Of a stretch of 17,225 nucleotides of DNA, positions 7,557 to 14,465 are shown one piece after another. A model generated the notes under the pieces. It saw only the letters and a program-made list of their open reading frames with translations, had not been told where the DNA came from and made no database searches. Origin of the DNA: Flavobacterium sp. (GTDB lineage Bacteria; Bacteroidota; Bacteroidia; Flavobacteriales; Flavobacteriaceae); contig NZ_JASLCE010000137.1 in the NCBI RefSeq assembly GCF_030146175.1, positions 1 to 17,225 of the forward strand. Direction: 5' to 3'. Position 1 is the stretch's first letter. Each line of letters begins with the position of its first letter. The translations under genes and the position numbers were made by a program.

Positions 7557-7588
7557 TTGTAACAAAACGGGACTTTAAAAGTCTTATT
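7557..7588 (+). promoter_or_regulatory. Candidate regulatory region of GLPGLI gene 1 (TTG-N20-AGTCTTATT)
   Basis: TTG (7557-7559) is followed after 20 bp by AGTCTTATT (7580-7588), 24 bp before the ATG at 7613. The same nonamer, 19 bp after a TTG, lies upstream of the outer-membrane barrel gene at 11597-11627. A short palindrome, GACTT-TAA-AAGTC, spans 7571-7583. No standard TAnnTTTG box is present, so this may be a variant promoter or regulator site. It is a weak call. Confidence 0.25.
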
Positions 7589-7612
7589 CAAAAGCCAAAC
7601 AAAAACAACAAG

Positions 7613-8491
7613 ATGAAAAAAACAATACTGACAGGGATAGCATTTTTAGGTTTTGCTGTCTCGGCTATGGCCCAAAATTTCCAGGGTATGGCCGTTTATG
7701 AGTCAAAAACAACGGCTCCGGAATTTAAAATGGAGGGGAATGGCATTACGCCGGAGATGCAGAAAATGATTCAGGAGCGTATGAAAAAAATGCTGGAAAA
7801 AACCTTTGTGATGAATTTCGACAAATCGGCTTCGATTTATAAAGAAGAAGAAAAGCTTGATGCTCCGGGACAGCAGGGACCTGGCGGACGAATGATGAAT
7901 TCGATGATGGGCGCCGGTGGAACCTATTATAAAAACATTAAAGATAAAACCTATACCGTAGACAAAGAGTTTATGGGAAAAGAATTTTTGATCAATGACT
8001 CGCTACCAAAATTAAACTGGAAACTGGAAGGAGAAACCCGAAGAATTGGCGATTATAACTGTTTTAAAGCAACGGCTGTAAAACCGGTAAGTCAGTCGGA
8101 TTTCCGTAATTTCAGACGAAAAAAAGACGGTGATAAAAAAGAAGAGCCTAAAAAAGAAAAAACAACCAACTTTATGGACGATTTCGAAATGCCGAAAGAG
8201 ATCACGATAACCGCCTGGTATACGCCGGATATCCCGGTAAGTCAGGGGCCGGAAAGTTATTGGGGTTTACCCGGACTGATTCTGGAAGTGAACGATGGTC
8301 GTACGGTGATTGTATGTTCTAAAGTGGTGATGAATGCCAAAGAGAAAGTGGAAATCAAAGCACCTAAAAACGGGAAAGTCGTAAAACAAAAAGAATACGA
8401 CGATATCGTAGTGAAAAAAATGGAAGAAATGCGCGAAATGAATGGCGGTCAAGGTCCTGGTCGTGGACAGCAAATGCGATTCGGCCGTTAA
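7613..8491 (+). CDS. GLPGLI family exported protein 1 (Met-rich)
   Basis: The product is 292 aa with a signal peptide (MKKTILTGIAFLGFAVSAMAQ, cleavage near residue 20). It is a GLPGLI family protein (TIGR01200): the motif YWGLPGLILEVNDG has GLPGLI at residues 218-223, preceded by AWYTPDIPVSQGP. Two Cys in the mature chain (150 in GDYNCFKA, 235 in VIVCSK) are shared with the paralogue at 10702 and could form a disulfide. About 21 of 292 residues are Met, clustered in an N-terminal helix-like segment (40-67), a GRMMNSMMG loop (92-100) and a tail (270-288) that also carries Gly/Arg. A charged Lys/Glu insert lies at 169-184. Family function is unknown. The stop lies only 6 bp from the stop of the convergent response regulator gene. 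Confidence 0.9.
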   Translation: MKKTILTGIAFLGFAVSAMAQNFQGMAVYESKTTAPEFKMEGNGITPEMQKMIQERMKKMLEKTFVMNFDKSASIYKEEEKLDAPGQQGPGGRMMNSMMGAGGTYYKNIKDKTYTVDKEFMGKEFLINDSLPKLNWKLEGETRRIGDYNCFKATAVKPVSQSDFRNFRRKKDGDKKEEPKKEKTTNFMDDFEMPKEITITAWYTPDIPVSQGPESYWGLPGLILEVNDGRTVIVCSKVVMNAKEKVEIKAPKNGKVVKQKEYDDIVVKKMEEMREMNGGQGPGRGQQMRFGR

Positions 8492-8497
8492 TTCCTG

Positions 8498-9178
8498 CTA
8501 ACAAATAAGTTTATAGCCTCTGCCTCTTACATTGATGATTTGAATGGAAGGGTCGGAGGCTAATTTTTTGCGCAGTTTTGAAATAAATACATCCATACTC
8601 CGACCGTTAAAAAAGTCGTCTTTTCCCCAGATTCGCAGTAAAGCAGCCGATTTGTCGAGGATTTCATTTTTGTTTTCCAACAGCAGTTTTAAAACCAATG
8701 CTTCCCGATGGGTAAGGAAATGAGCCTGCTCTTCGTAGGATAACATTTGCTTGTTGTAATTAAAATCGTAGGAACCAATACGATTTTCGTCGTCGGCATT
8801 CTGACGGGAAATCCGTCCCAGTAAAGCATGAATTCGTACGATGAGTTCTTCCATGCTAAACGGCTTTTTGATATAATCGTTTCCGCCATAATGGAATCCG
8901 TCCACTACATCCTGTACCTGCGATTTGGCACTTAAAAACAATAAGGGCGTGGTTTTGTCGGTTTTCCGAATTTCCTGTGCCAGCGTAAAGCCATCTTTTT
9001 TTGGCATCATAATATCCAATACCACTGCATCCGGTTTTTCGGTTATAAAGGCTTGATAAGCATCCTCTCCGTTTAAACAATGGGTGACTATAAAATCACG
9101 GGTTTCCAGACTTTCTTTGATGATCAATCCAAGTGTCGCTTCGTCTTCCGCTAATAATATCGTGATCTTAGGATTCAT
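8498..9178 (-). CDS. OmpR-family response regulator
   Basis: The product is a 226-aa DNA-binding response regulator. In the N-terminal receiver domain, Glu11 and Asp12 form the acidic pocket, Asp55 (VVLDIMMPKKDG) is the phosphorylation site, Ser83 (FLSAKS) is the switch residue and Lys105 (YIKKPFS) is the conserved lysine. The C-terminal winged-helix domain runs from about 130 to 226 and ends in the typical SKLRKKL...INVRGRGYKL. The gene starts inside the last codons of the histidine kinase gene (11-bp overlap, 9168-9178), so it is expressed with its cognate kinase. It probably acts on the divergent promoter at 10581-10701, where a tandem repeat is found (inference). Confidence 0.95.
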   Translation of the reverse strand: MNPKITILLAEDEATLGLIIKESLETRDFIVTHCLNGEDAYQAFITEKPDAVVLDIMMPKKDGFTLAQEIRKTDKTTPLLFLSAKSQVQDVVDGFHYGGNDYIKKPFSMEELIVRIHALLGRISRQNADDENRIGSYDFNYNKQMLSYEEQAHFLTHREALVLKLLLENKNEILDKSAALLRIWGKDDFFNGRSMDVFISKLRKKLASDPSIQIINVRGRGYKLIC

Positions 9179-10580
9179 AGGGCAAAGTGATTTTAAAAGT
9201 GGTTTGTATATCGGGAGTCAGTTCCAGTGTACCACCGTGTTTTACAATAATGGTCCGGGCATAATACAAACCGATTCCAAAACCTTTTTCGTCGTGGCGG
9301 TTATGATTCGGAACGCGGTAAAATTTGTCGAAAATCTTCTGACGCTGCGATTTTTCAATTCCGGAACCCGTATCACTAACGGTAAGGATTACTTTTCCAT
9401 CGGTTGTATTCAGGTCGATTGTAATCCGATCACCGCCATATTTAATCGCGTTGTCAATTAAATTGTTAATCACATTTTCAAAATGAAATACGTCAACAGC
9501 GGCCATGATCACCGACTGTGGTGGGTTAAATACTATCGTTTTTTCAGTGTTGATTTGTATTTTTTCGATACTATGGCGTATCAGTTCCGTAAGATCGGTA
9601 GCTTCTTTTTGCAGTTGTAACTGATCACTTTCCAAAATGGAAGTCTCCAGTATTTTTTCTACAATCTGATGCAGTTTGGCCAAATGCTGATTGGAAATGG
9701 CCAGGTATTTTTTGGTCTTTTCCGGCTCGTTGTCGGTATTGAATTTTTCGATCCCTTCCAACGCACTGGTGACGACGGCAATCGGTGTTTTGAGTTCGTG
9801 GGAAACATTACTGATAAAATCATTTTTGATGACGGCCAGTTGTTTTTGTTTCCGGATGATGTACAACAAATAAAAAAGGGAGAAGATGATACACAACGAT
9901 AAAATTAGCGACAATAGAATACCGGCAAGGCCTTCTTTTAAGGTTTTAAAAAAGATATCCGGAAAAAATAATTCCAACTTACCGTCTTGTGGCAGGTAAG
10001 ACGATTTGGATGTCGTGGTAAAACGATACTGTTTGTCACCCGGGTTTTGGTATTCGGATACCGTGCGATGGTTCCGCGAGTATAAAAGCCCGTATTTAAA
10101 GTCAAGTTGTTTCCGGGCAAATTCCCGATCGAGATAGGTCGCCATTTTAGGAAGATCGATACTATCCTGACGTACGGCAATGATGATTTTCTGGGCAAGT
10201 ACCTGTATGTTTTTAATTTCGGAAACGGAAGGATTGGTTTCGTCGGAGGTGTATTTAAACATAAACCGCCTGTTTTTTTTGTCTTTGGACGTATAGCGTT
10301 TGATTTCGGTCCGGTATACCTGTACCTCTTTTTTAGGGTCTGAAGCAGGCATATCCGCAGGAGAAGCGAAGTTTATCGTATCGCGAGAGGTGATGTTCGA
10401 TTTGGCTTTGTCACTGTAATAGCTGTCAATTCCATTATCGAAGGCGATCTGAATCGTATTGATCAAACGTTGTTTGTTGGTCCGGTAGTTGGTGATGTTC
10501 CAATAGATCTGTATCCCAACGGTAATCAGTACCGTAAAGGTGACCCAATAGATAATATGGTTCCGGAAAAATGATTTCAT
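9168..10580 (-). CDS. Sensor histidine kinase
   Basis: This is a 470-aa inner-membrane sensor kinase. TM1 is near residues 9-27, a periplasmic sensor region of roughly 190 residues without a recognised domain spans 28-216, and TM2 is near 217-242. The HisKA domain has the phospho-acceptor His261 in FISNVSHELKTPIA. The ATPase domain has the N box NVINNLIDNAIKYG (369-382), G1 DTGSGI (403-408), F box FDKFYRV (417-423) and G2 GFGIGL (433-438). All catalytic motifs are intact. It is transcribed first, and its 3' end overlaps the regulator gene by 11 bp. It is divergent from GLPGLI gene 2, with 121 bp between them. The signal it senses is unknown; its position between envelope proteins suggests an envelope or periplasmic cue. 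Confidence 0.95.
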   Translation of the reverse strand: MKSFFRNHIIYWVTFTVLITVGIQIYWNITNYRTNKQRLINTIQIAFDNGIDSYYSDKAKSNITSRDTINFASPADMPASDPKKEVQVYRTEIKRYTSKDKKNRRFMFKYTSDETNPSVSEIKNIQVLAQKIIIAVRQDSIDLPKMATYLDREFARKQLDFKYGLLYSRNHRTVSEYQNPGDKQYRFTTTSKSSYLPQDGKLELFFPDIFFKTLKEGLAGILLSLILSLCIIFSLFYLLYIIRKQKQLAVIKNDFISNVSHELKTPIAVVTSALEGIEKFNTDNEPEKTKKYLAISNQHLAKLHQIVEKILETSILESDQLQLQKEATDLTELIRHSIEKIQINTEKTIVFNPPQSVIMAAVDVFHFENVINNLIDNAIKYGGDRITIDLNTTDGKVILTVSDTGSGIEKSQRQKIFDKFYRVPNHNRHDEKGFGIGLYYARTIIVKHGGTLELTPDIQTTFKITLPYES

Positions 10581-10584
10581 CTGT

Positions 10585-10592
10585 CAAAAGTA
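10585..10592 (-). promoter_or_regulatory. Candidate -7 box (TACTTTTG) for the kinase/regulator operon
   Basis: On the minus strand, 10592-10585 reads TACTTTTG, a full match to TAnnTTTG. It lies only 4 bp before the kinase ATG, so transcripts would be leaderless or nearly so, which weakens the call. No -33 TTG is found at the usual distance; activation by a bound regulator could compensate. Confidence 0.3.
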
Positions 10593-10618
10593 GTAACTGT
10601 TCGGTTTGCTTTTTTAGC

Positions 10619-10638
10619 GTTAACACTCGTTAACACTC
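10619..10638. promoter_or_regulatory. Tandem 10-bp direct repeat, candidate response-regulator operator
   Basis: GTTAACACTC occurs twice head-to-tail (10619-10628 and 10629-10638), followed by a weaker third phase. A 10-bp direct repeat places both half sites on one face of the helix, the usual arrangement for OmpR/PhoB-type regulators. It lies between the two divergent -7 candidates, 26 bp from the kinase-side box and 28 bp from the GLPGLI-2-side box. Assignment to the regulator encoded at 8498-9178 is inference. Confidence 0.45.
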
Positions 10639-10666
10639 ATTACAATCCGATTAAGATTCGTCAAAA

Positions 10667-10674
10667 TACATTTG
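10667..10674 (+). promoter_or_regulatory. -7 box (TACATTTG) for GLPGLI gene 2
   Basis: TACATTTG matches TAnnTTTG exactly and lies 27 bp before the ATG at 10702, giving a leader of about 20 nt. No TTG is present 19 bp upstream. The tandem repeat at 10619-10638 would sit at roughly -42 to -61, a typical activator position. Confidence 0.5.
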
Positions 10675-10701
10675 TAACAGGAAATTACTAAAAATAACAG
10701 T

Positions 10702-11535
10702 ATGAAAAACAGTATTACCGCCGTAATGGTATTCTTCCTTTTGTTTTGTAAAGGAGAAAGTATCGCCCAACAAAGCTTTAGCGGAAAAGCAACGTATGAA
10801 TCAAAACGGGATATGTCGAAATTAAAAGTGGAAGGAAATGCCATGACGCCCGAAATGCAACAAAACCTGATGGCGCAATTCAAAAAAAGCATGGAGAAAA
10901 CCTTTGTGCTGGATTTCGATAAAACCACATCGCTGTACAAAGAAGAACAAAAACTGGATAATCCGCTGACGGCATCCGGTCCGGGTGTTCGGGTGCGAAT
11001 ATCGAGTAGCGGCGGACTTTTATATAAGAGCGTAAAAGAGAAACGTTATGTGGAAGAAAATGATATCTTCGGAAAAGAATTCCTGATTAAAGATACGTTG
11101 CCAGACTGGAAATGGGAAATGGGATCGGAGACAAAAATGATTGGCGATTATACCTGTTATAAAGCGACAGCCATTCGGAAAAGAACGTTGGAGCCGACTC
11201 CAAAAGATAAAAAATCAGTATTGAATATTGACGAAAGCGCACCAAAAGAAATCCGTATTACGGCCTGGTATACGCCGGATATCCCGGTAAGTCAGGGGCC
11301 GGATAATTATTGGGGATTGCCGGGATTGATTCTGGAAGTGAATGATGGCGACACCACGATATTGTGCTCTAAAATTGTTTTAAACCCGAAAGAGAAAACA
11401 GTGATCAAAGAACCGACCAAAGGCAAAGTGGTGACGCAAAAAGAGTACGACGAAACTCTTCGCAAAAAGGCAGAAGAGAATATGGAAATGAATAAAAATG
11501 AAAAAGGACGAACCGTAATCCGTATCGGCGGTTAA
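10702..11535 (+). CDS. GLPGLI family exported protein 2
   Basis: The product is 277 aa with a signal peptide (residues 1-22, ending in SIAQ). It is a GLPGLI family protein and a close paralogue of the protein encoded at 7613-8491. The motif YWGLPGLILEVNDG has GLPGLI at 205-210, preceded by AWYTPDIPVSQGP. Shared blocks run through the whole length: MTPEMQ, KTFVLDFDK, YKEEQKLD, GKEFLIKDTLP, GDYTCYKA and GKVV.QKEYD. Cys152 and Cys222 match the two Cys of the paralogue. It lacks that protein's Met-rich loop, charged insert and Gly/Arg tail. The gene is divergent from the sensor kinase and 129 bp upstream of the outer-membrane barrel gene with no terminator between them, so read-through is likely. 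Function is unknown; GLPGLI genes often neighbour TonB-receptor-like barrels, as here. Confidence 0.9.
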   Translation: MKNSITAVMVFFLLFCKGESIAQQSFSGKATYESKRDMSKLKVEGNAMTPEMQQNLMAQFKKSMEKTFVLDFDKTTSLYKEEQKLDNPLTASGPGVRVRISSSGGLLYKSVKEKRYVEENDIFGKEFLIKDTLPDWKWEMGSETKMIGDYTCYKATAIRKRTLEPTPKDKKSVLNIDESAPKEIRITAWYTPDIPVSQGPDNYWGLPGLILEVNDGDTTILCSKIVLNPKEKTVIKEPTKGKVVTQKEYDETLRKKAEENMEMNKNEKGRTVIRIGG

Positions 11536-11596
11536 TCGGAAAATGAAATAGTGTACCATTTTCGTAACAAAAAATAAAAAAAAACGTCTATAAAGA

Positions 11597-11627
11597 TTGA
11601 ACCAAATTCAATTTTCGGAGTCTTATT
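11597..11627 (+). promoter_or_regulatory. Candidate regulatory region of the outer-membrane barrel gene (TTG-N19-AGTCTTATT)
   Basis: TTG (11597-11599), 19 bp, then AGTCTTATT (11619-11627) stands 37 bp before the ATG at 11665. It mirrors the arrangement upstream of GLPGLI gene 1. No TAnnTTTG box is seen. The element could be a variant promoter shared within the module, or chance. Confidence 0.25.
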
Positions 11628-11664
11628 GGAATGTAATGCTCAAAAAGAAAATAAAACCCTTGTA

Positions 11665-14376
11665 ATGAAGAAATATCTACACCTATTATTTTGCCTGCTG
11701 TCGCTAACAGCTTTTTCCCAGAATATCCGTTACGAAGGCGTGATCAAAGATACGTTGGGCGCACCGTTGGAAATGGCAAACATTATGGCGATCAACAAAG
11801 ACACCAAAGCCATGGATGCCTATGCGATCACTAACGATGCGGGAAAGTTTCAAATGTCGCTTAAAGCGAATGCCAACTATACCATTAAAGCCAGTTATAT
11901 CGGCTATTCGGCTTATGAAGCCGATCTGAAAACCGGAACGACCAATATCAGTAAAACGATAAATCTTCACGAAGGAATCGATTTGCAGGGCGTACAAATT
12001 GTAAAAGAAATGCCAGTAACGATCAAAGGTGATACGATTGTATATAATGCCGATTCGTTTAAAAACGGTACCGAAAAAAAACTGGGTGATGTCCTGAAAA
12101 AACTTCCGGGTGTTGAGGTGAATGCCGATGGTGAGATCGAGGTGGAAGGGAAAAAAGTGCAAAAGGTAATGGTGGAAGGGAAAGATTTTTTTGACGGCGA
12201 TACGAAAATCGCGACCAAAAATATCCCGGCGGATGCTTTGGATAAAATTCAGGTATTGCGGAATTATAACGAAGTGTCCAATCTGAAAGGACTGGAAAAT
12301 AATGAAGAAAACGTAGCGCTAAATATCAAACTGAAAGAAGGAAAGAAAAATTTCTGGTTTGGGGAAATGTTGGCCGGAATTGGCGTAGGACATAAAGAAG
12401 ACCGACATATCGTAAATCCGAAATTGTTTTATTACAATCCGAAATACAGTATCAATGTGATCGGAAATCTGAATAATATCGGGGAATTGCCACTAACGAT
12501 GCAGGATTATTTTAAATTTTCGGGTGGTTTTAAAAACATGATGCGAAAAGGCGGAACTTCATTTAACGTGACGTCAAACGATTTGTCGATCTTAGGACTA
12601 CGAAACAACCGGGCAAAAGAAATCGACACGCAATTTGGCGCGGCCAATTTTAGCTATAATCCGTCGAAAGCCTGGACATTGAGCGGATTTGGTATCTTTT
12701 CAGCCAGTAAAACCGACCTTGAAACCAATTCGAGAACGGTGCGAACCGATAATCTGCCGGATGGAACTACCGCTACGGTTACCGAAGATCGCCAGGATCT
12801 TACCCGACAAAAAACCAATCTGGGCTTGTTTAAATTGAGTTCCAGTTATGTACCGTCGGACAAAGTGCATTTTGATTATGATGCGTTTATCAAGGTTTCG
12901 GATCAAAAAGAAACGAATAGTGTTTACTCGAGCTTGCTGGACGATATCTATACCAATAAAAAACAAAAACCATTTTCAATTAGTCAGAACCTGAATTACT
13001 ATTATACGCTAAACGCGAAAAACGTATTTGCGTTCGAAATGCAACATTTGTATCAGGAAGAAGATCCGTTTTATAATGCCAATCTGCAATTGCAACCGTT
13101 TCAGTTGCCGGGTTATGTGGTGGGACAAAACCGAAATGATCTGACACAAAATCGTTTTGTAAAAACCAATAAATTGGATGCTAAATTCGATTATTACTAT
13201 ATGCTTACGCCGAAAAGTAATATCAATGTGACCGTTGGAAATACCTTTTCAAACCAGCGTTTTAATTCACATATCTTCCAGATTCTGGACAATGGAAATA
13301 CCAACGATCTAAACGATCCGCAGAATAACAATGACGTGGATTATACGTTTAATGACGTCTTCTTAGGTTTACATTACAAATTTATTACCGGGAAGTTTAC
13401 GTTTAATCCGGGCTTTAGCTTGCATAGCTATACGATGAATAACGAACAGTTACAATCGGAATTTAAAAACAATTTTGTTCGCGTATTACCGGATTTTTAC
13501 GCCCTATACCAGATCAAAAAATCGGAAACGCTGACGTACAATTTTTCCCTGACGAATAATTTTACCGATATCAACAAACTGGCCGAAGGTTATGTGTTTT
13601 CAAACTATAACAGTTTGTTTAGCGGAAACAGAACATTGGAAAATTCGTTGTCTCAGGTACACAGTCTGCGCTATTTTAAATACAACATGTTTAATTTCGA
13701 AAATATTTTTGCGAACATTACCTATACCAAACAAACGGATGGCGTAAAATCGAAAGCCCTTTTCGACGGCGTAAATCAGGTATCGTCTTCGGTGAATATG
13801 CAATCGGCTTTTGCGGACGAAAGTTTTACAGCCAATGCGAATTACGGTCGTTCGTTCCTGCGTTATTATAAAGCATCGATCGGTGGAAATTTTAACTGGA
13901 GTAAAAACAACAATATCCGGGTGTTTCAGAATGGCGTAGAGGAAATTCAGACAACCGATTCGTATACTCAGAATTATAATGTAAAGTTTTCCACGAATTT
14001 TAAAAAGCTTCCGAATCTGGAATTGGGCTACGGATTTACAAAAAATGATTTCTATAGTGATACGTTTTTTGTGGATAGTCCTTCGGTAACGTTGGAGTAT
14101 TTCTTCTTGGATGCTTTTTCGCTTACATCGGATTATACTTTTTATCACAACCGCAATAAAGCCAATACAATCGATAACGAATACGATTTCCTGAATGCGA
14201 GTTTGTCGTATCAGAAAAAAGACAGTAAGTGGGAATACAAACTGGCGGCAACGAATTTATTAAATACGACCTCACTAAACGATAGTAGTTTTAATCAGTT
14301 GGGCGGATCGAGTAGTTTTTCGCAATATCTGGTACAGCCGCGTTATATAATCTTTAGCCTAAAATACAATTTATAA
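11665..14376 (+). CDS. Outer-membrane beta-barrel family protein with CarboxypepD-reg-like and plug domains
   Basis: The product is 903 aa from the ATG at 11665, which begins the signal peptide MKKYLHLLFCLLSLTAFSQ. An in-frame TTG at 11626 would add 13 polar residues and is rejected. Residues about 20-105 form a carboxypeptidase-regulatory-like sandwich (GVIKDTLGAPLEMANIMAIN ... KASYIGY). Residues about 115-200 are plug-like: IKGDTIVYNADSFKNGTE, then DVLKKLPGVEVNADGEIEVEG, VMVEGKDFFDGD and NIPADALDKIQVL. The remainder is a long beta-barrel, ending in an amphipathic strand (YIIFSLKYNL). This is the architecture of the TonB-receptor-like outer_membrane_beta-barrel family (PF14905 type). No TonB box is evident, so TonB dependence is open. 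It lies behind GLPGLI gene 2 and ends before a bidirectional terminator. The transported or bound substrate is unknown. Confidence 0.9.
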   Translation: MKKYLHLLFCLLSLTAFSQNIRYEGVIKDTLGAPLEMANIMAINKDTKAMDAYAITNDAGKFQMSLKANANYTIKASYIGYSAYEADLKTGTTNISKTINLHEGIDLQGVQIVKEMPVTIKGDTIVYNADSFKNGTEKKLGDVLKKLPGVEVNADGEIEVEGKKVQKVMVEGKDFFDGDTKIATKNIPADALDKIQVLRNYNEVSNLKGLENNEENVALNIKLKEGKKNFWFGEMLAGIGVGHKEDRHIVNPKLFYYNPKYSINVIGNLNNIGELPLTMQDYFKFSGGFKNMMRKGGTSFNVTSNDLSILGLRNNRAKEIDTQFGAANFSYNPSKAWTLSGFGIFSASKTDLETNSRTVRTDNLPDGTTATVTEDRQDLTRQKTNLGLFKLSSSYVPSDKVHFDYDAFIKVSDQKETNSVYSSLLDDIYTNKKQKPFSISQNLNYYYTLNAKNVFAFEMQHLYQEEDPFYNANLQLQPFQLPGYVVGQNRNDLTQNRFVKTNKLDAKFDYYYMLTPKSNINVTVGNTFSNQRFNSHIFQILDNGNTNDLNDPQNNNDVDYTFNDVFLGLHYKFITGKFTFNPGFSLHSYTMNNEQLQSEFKNNFVRVLPDFYALYQIKKSETLTYNFSLTNNFTDINKLAEGYVFSNYNSLFSGNRTLENSLSQVHSLRYFKYNMFNFENIFANITYTKQTDGVKSKALFDGVNQVSSSVNMQSAFADESFTANANYGRSFLRYYKASIGGNFNWSKNNNIRVFQNGVEEIQTTDSYTQNYNVKFSTNFKKLPNLELGYGFTKNDFYSDTFFVDSPSVTLEYFFLDAFSLTSDYTFYHNRNKANTIDNEYDFLNASLSYQKKDSKWEYKLAATNLLNTTSLNDSSFNQLGGSSSFSQYLVQPRYIIFSLKYNL

Positions 14377-14412
14377 GGGCTTTTATTCCGGTGAAAACCG
14401 GTTATAAGTAAT

Positions 14413-14450
14413 AAAAAAAGGGCTGTCTATTTTTTAGACAGCCCTTTTTT
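14413..14450. terminator. Bidirectional intrinsic terminator between the barrel gene and metK
   Basis: GGGCTGTCTA (14420-14429) pairs with TAGACAGCCC (14435-14444) across a T5 loop, with A7 on the left (14413-14419) and T6 on the right (14445-14450). Both strands therefore have stem plus T tract. It serves the plus-strand barrel gene ending at 14376 and the minus-strand metK ending at 14466. A small CCGGT-GAAA-ACCGG hairpin with a GNRA loop precedes it at 14388-14401. Confidence 0.9.
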
Positions 14451-14465
14451 GTATATGATGATCAA

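Noticed and set aside
7496..7591. N-terminal extension of the exported propeller-like protein from an ATG at 7591
   Set aside because: It would place a second hydrophobic segment before a complete signal peptide that starts at 7495, and it would occupy the divergent promoter region.
7496..7612. Standard promoter boxes for the minus-strand propeller/kinase operon
   Set aside because: The best match on the minus strand, TTTATTTG, breaks the TAnnTTTG rule and has no TTG at the right distance, so it is not annotated.
9084..9461. Plus-strand open frame across the kinase/regulator overlap (125 codons)
   Set aside because: It is antisense to two genes with intact catalytic motifs and has no independent support.
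11704..12162. Open frame on the minus strand opposite the N-terminal domains of the barrel protein (152 codons)
   Set aside because: It is the antisense shadow of a conserved domain-coding region, with no family features.
13600..14148. Long open frame on the minus strand inside the barrel gene (182 codons)
   Set aside because: It lies wholly within a well-supported coding region on the other strand and has no signal peptide, start context or recognisable family. It is a by-product of codon use in the barrel gene.
14388..14401. CCGGT-GAAA-ACCGG mini hairpin as a separate functional RNA element
   Set aside because: It has only 5 bp and lies directly before a strong bidirectional terminator. 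It is noted there rather than given its own feature.
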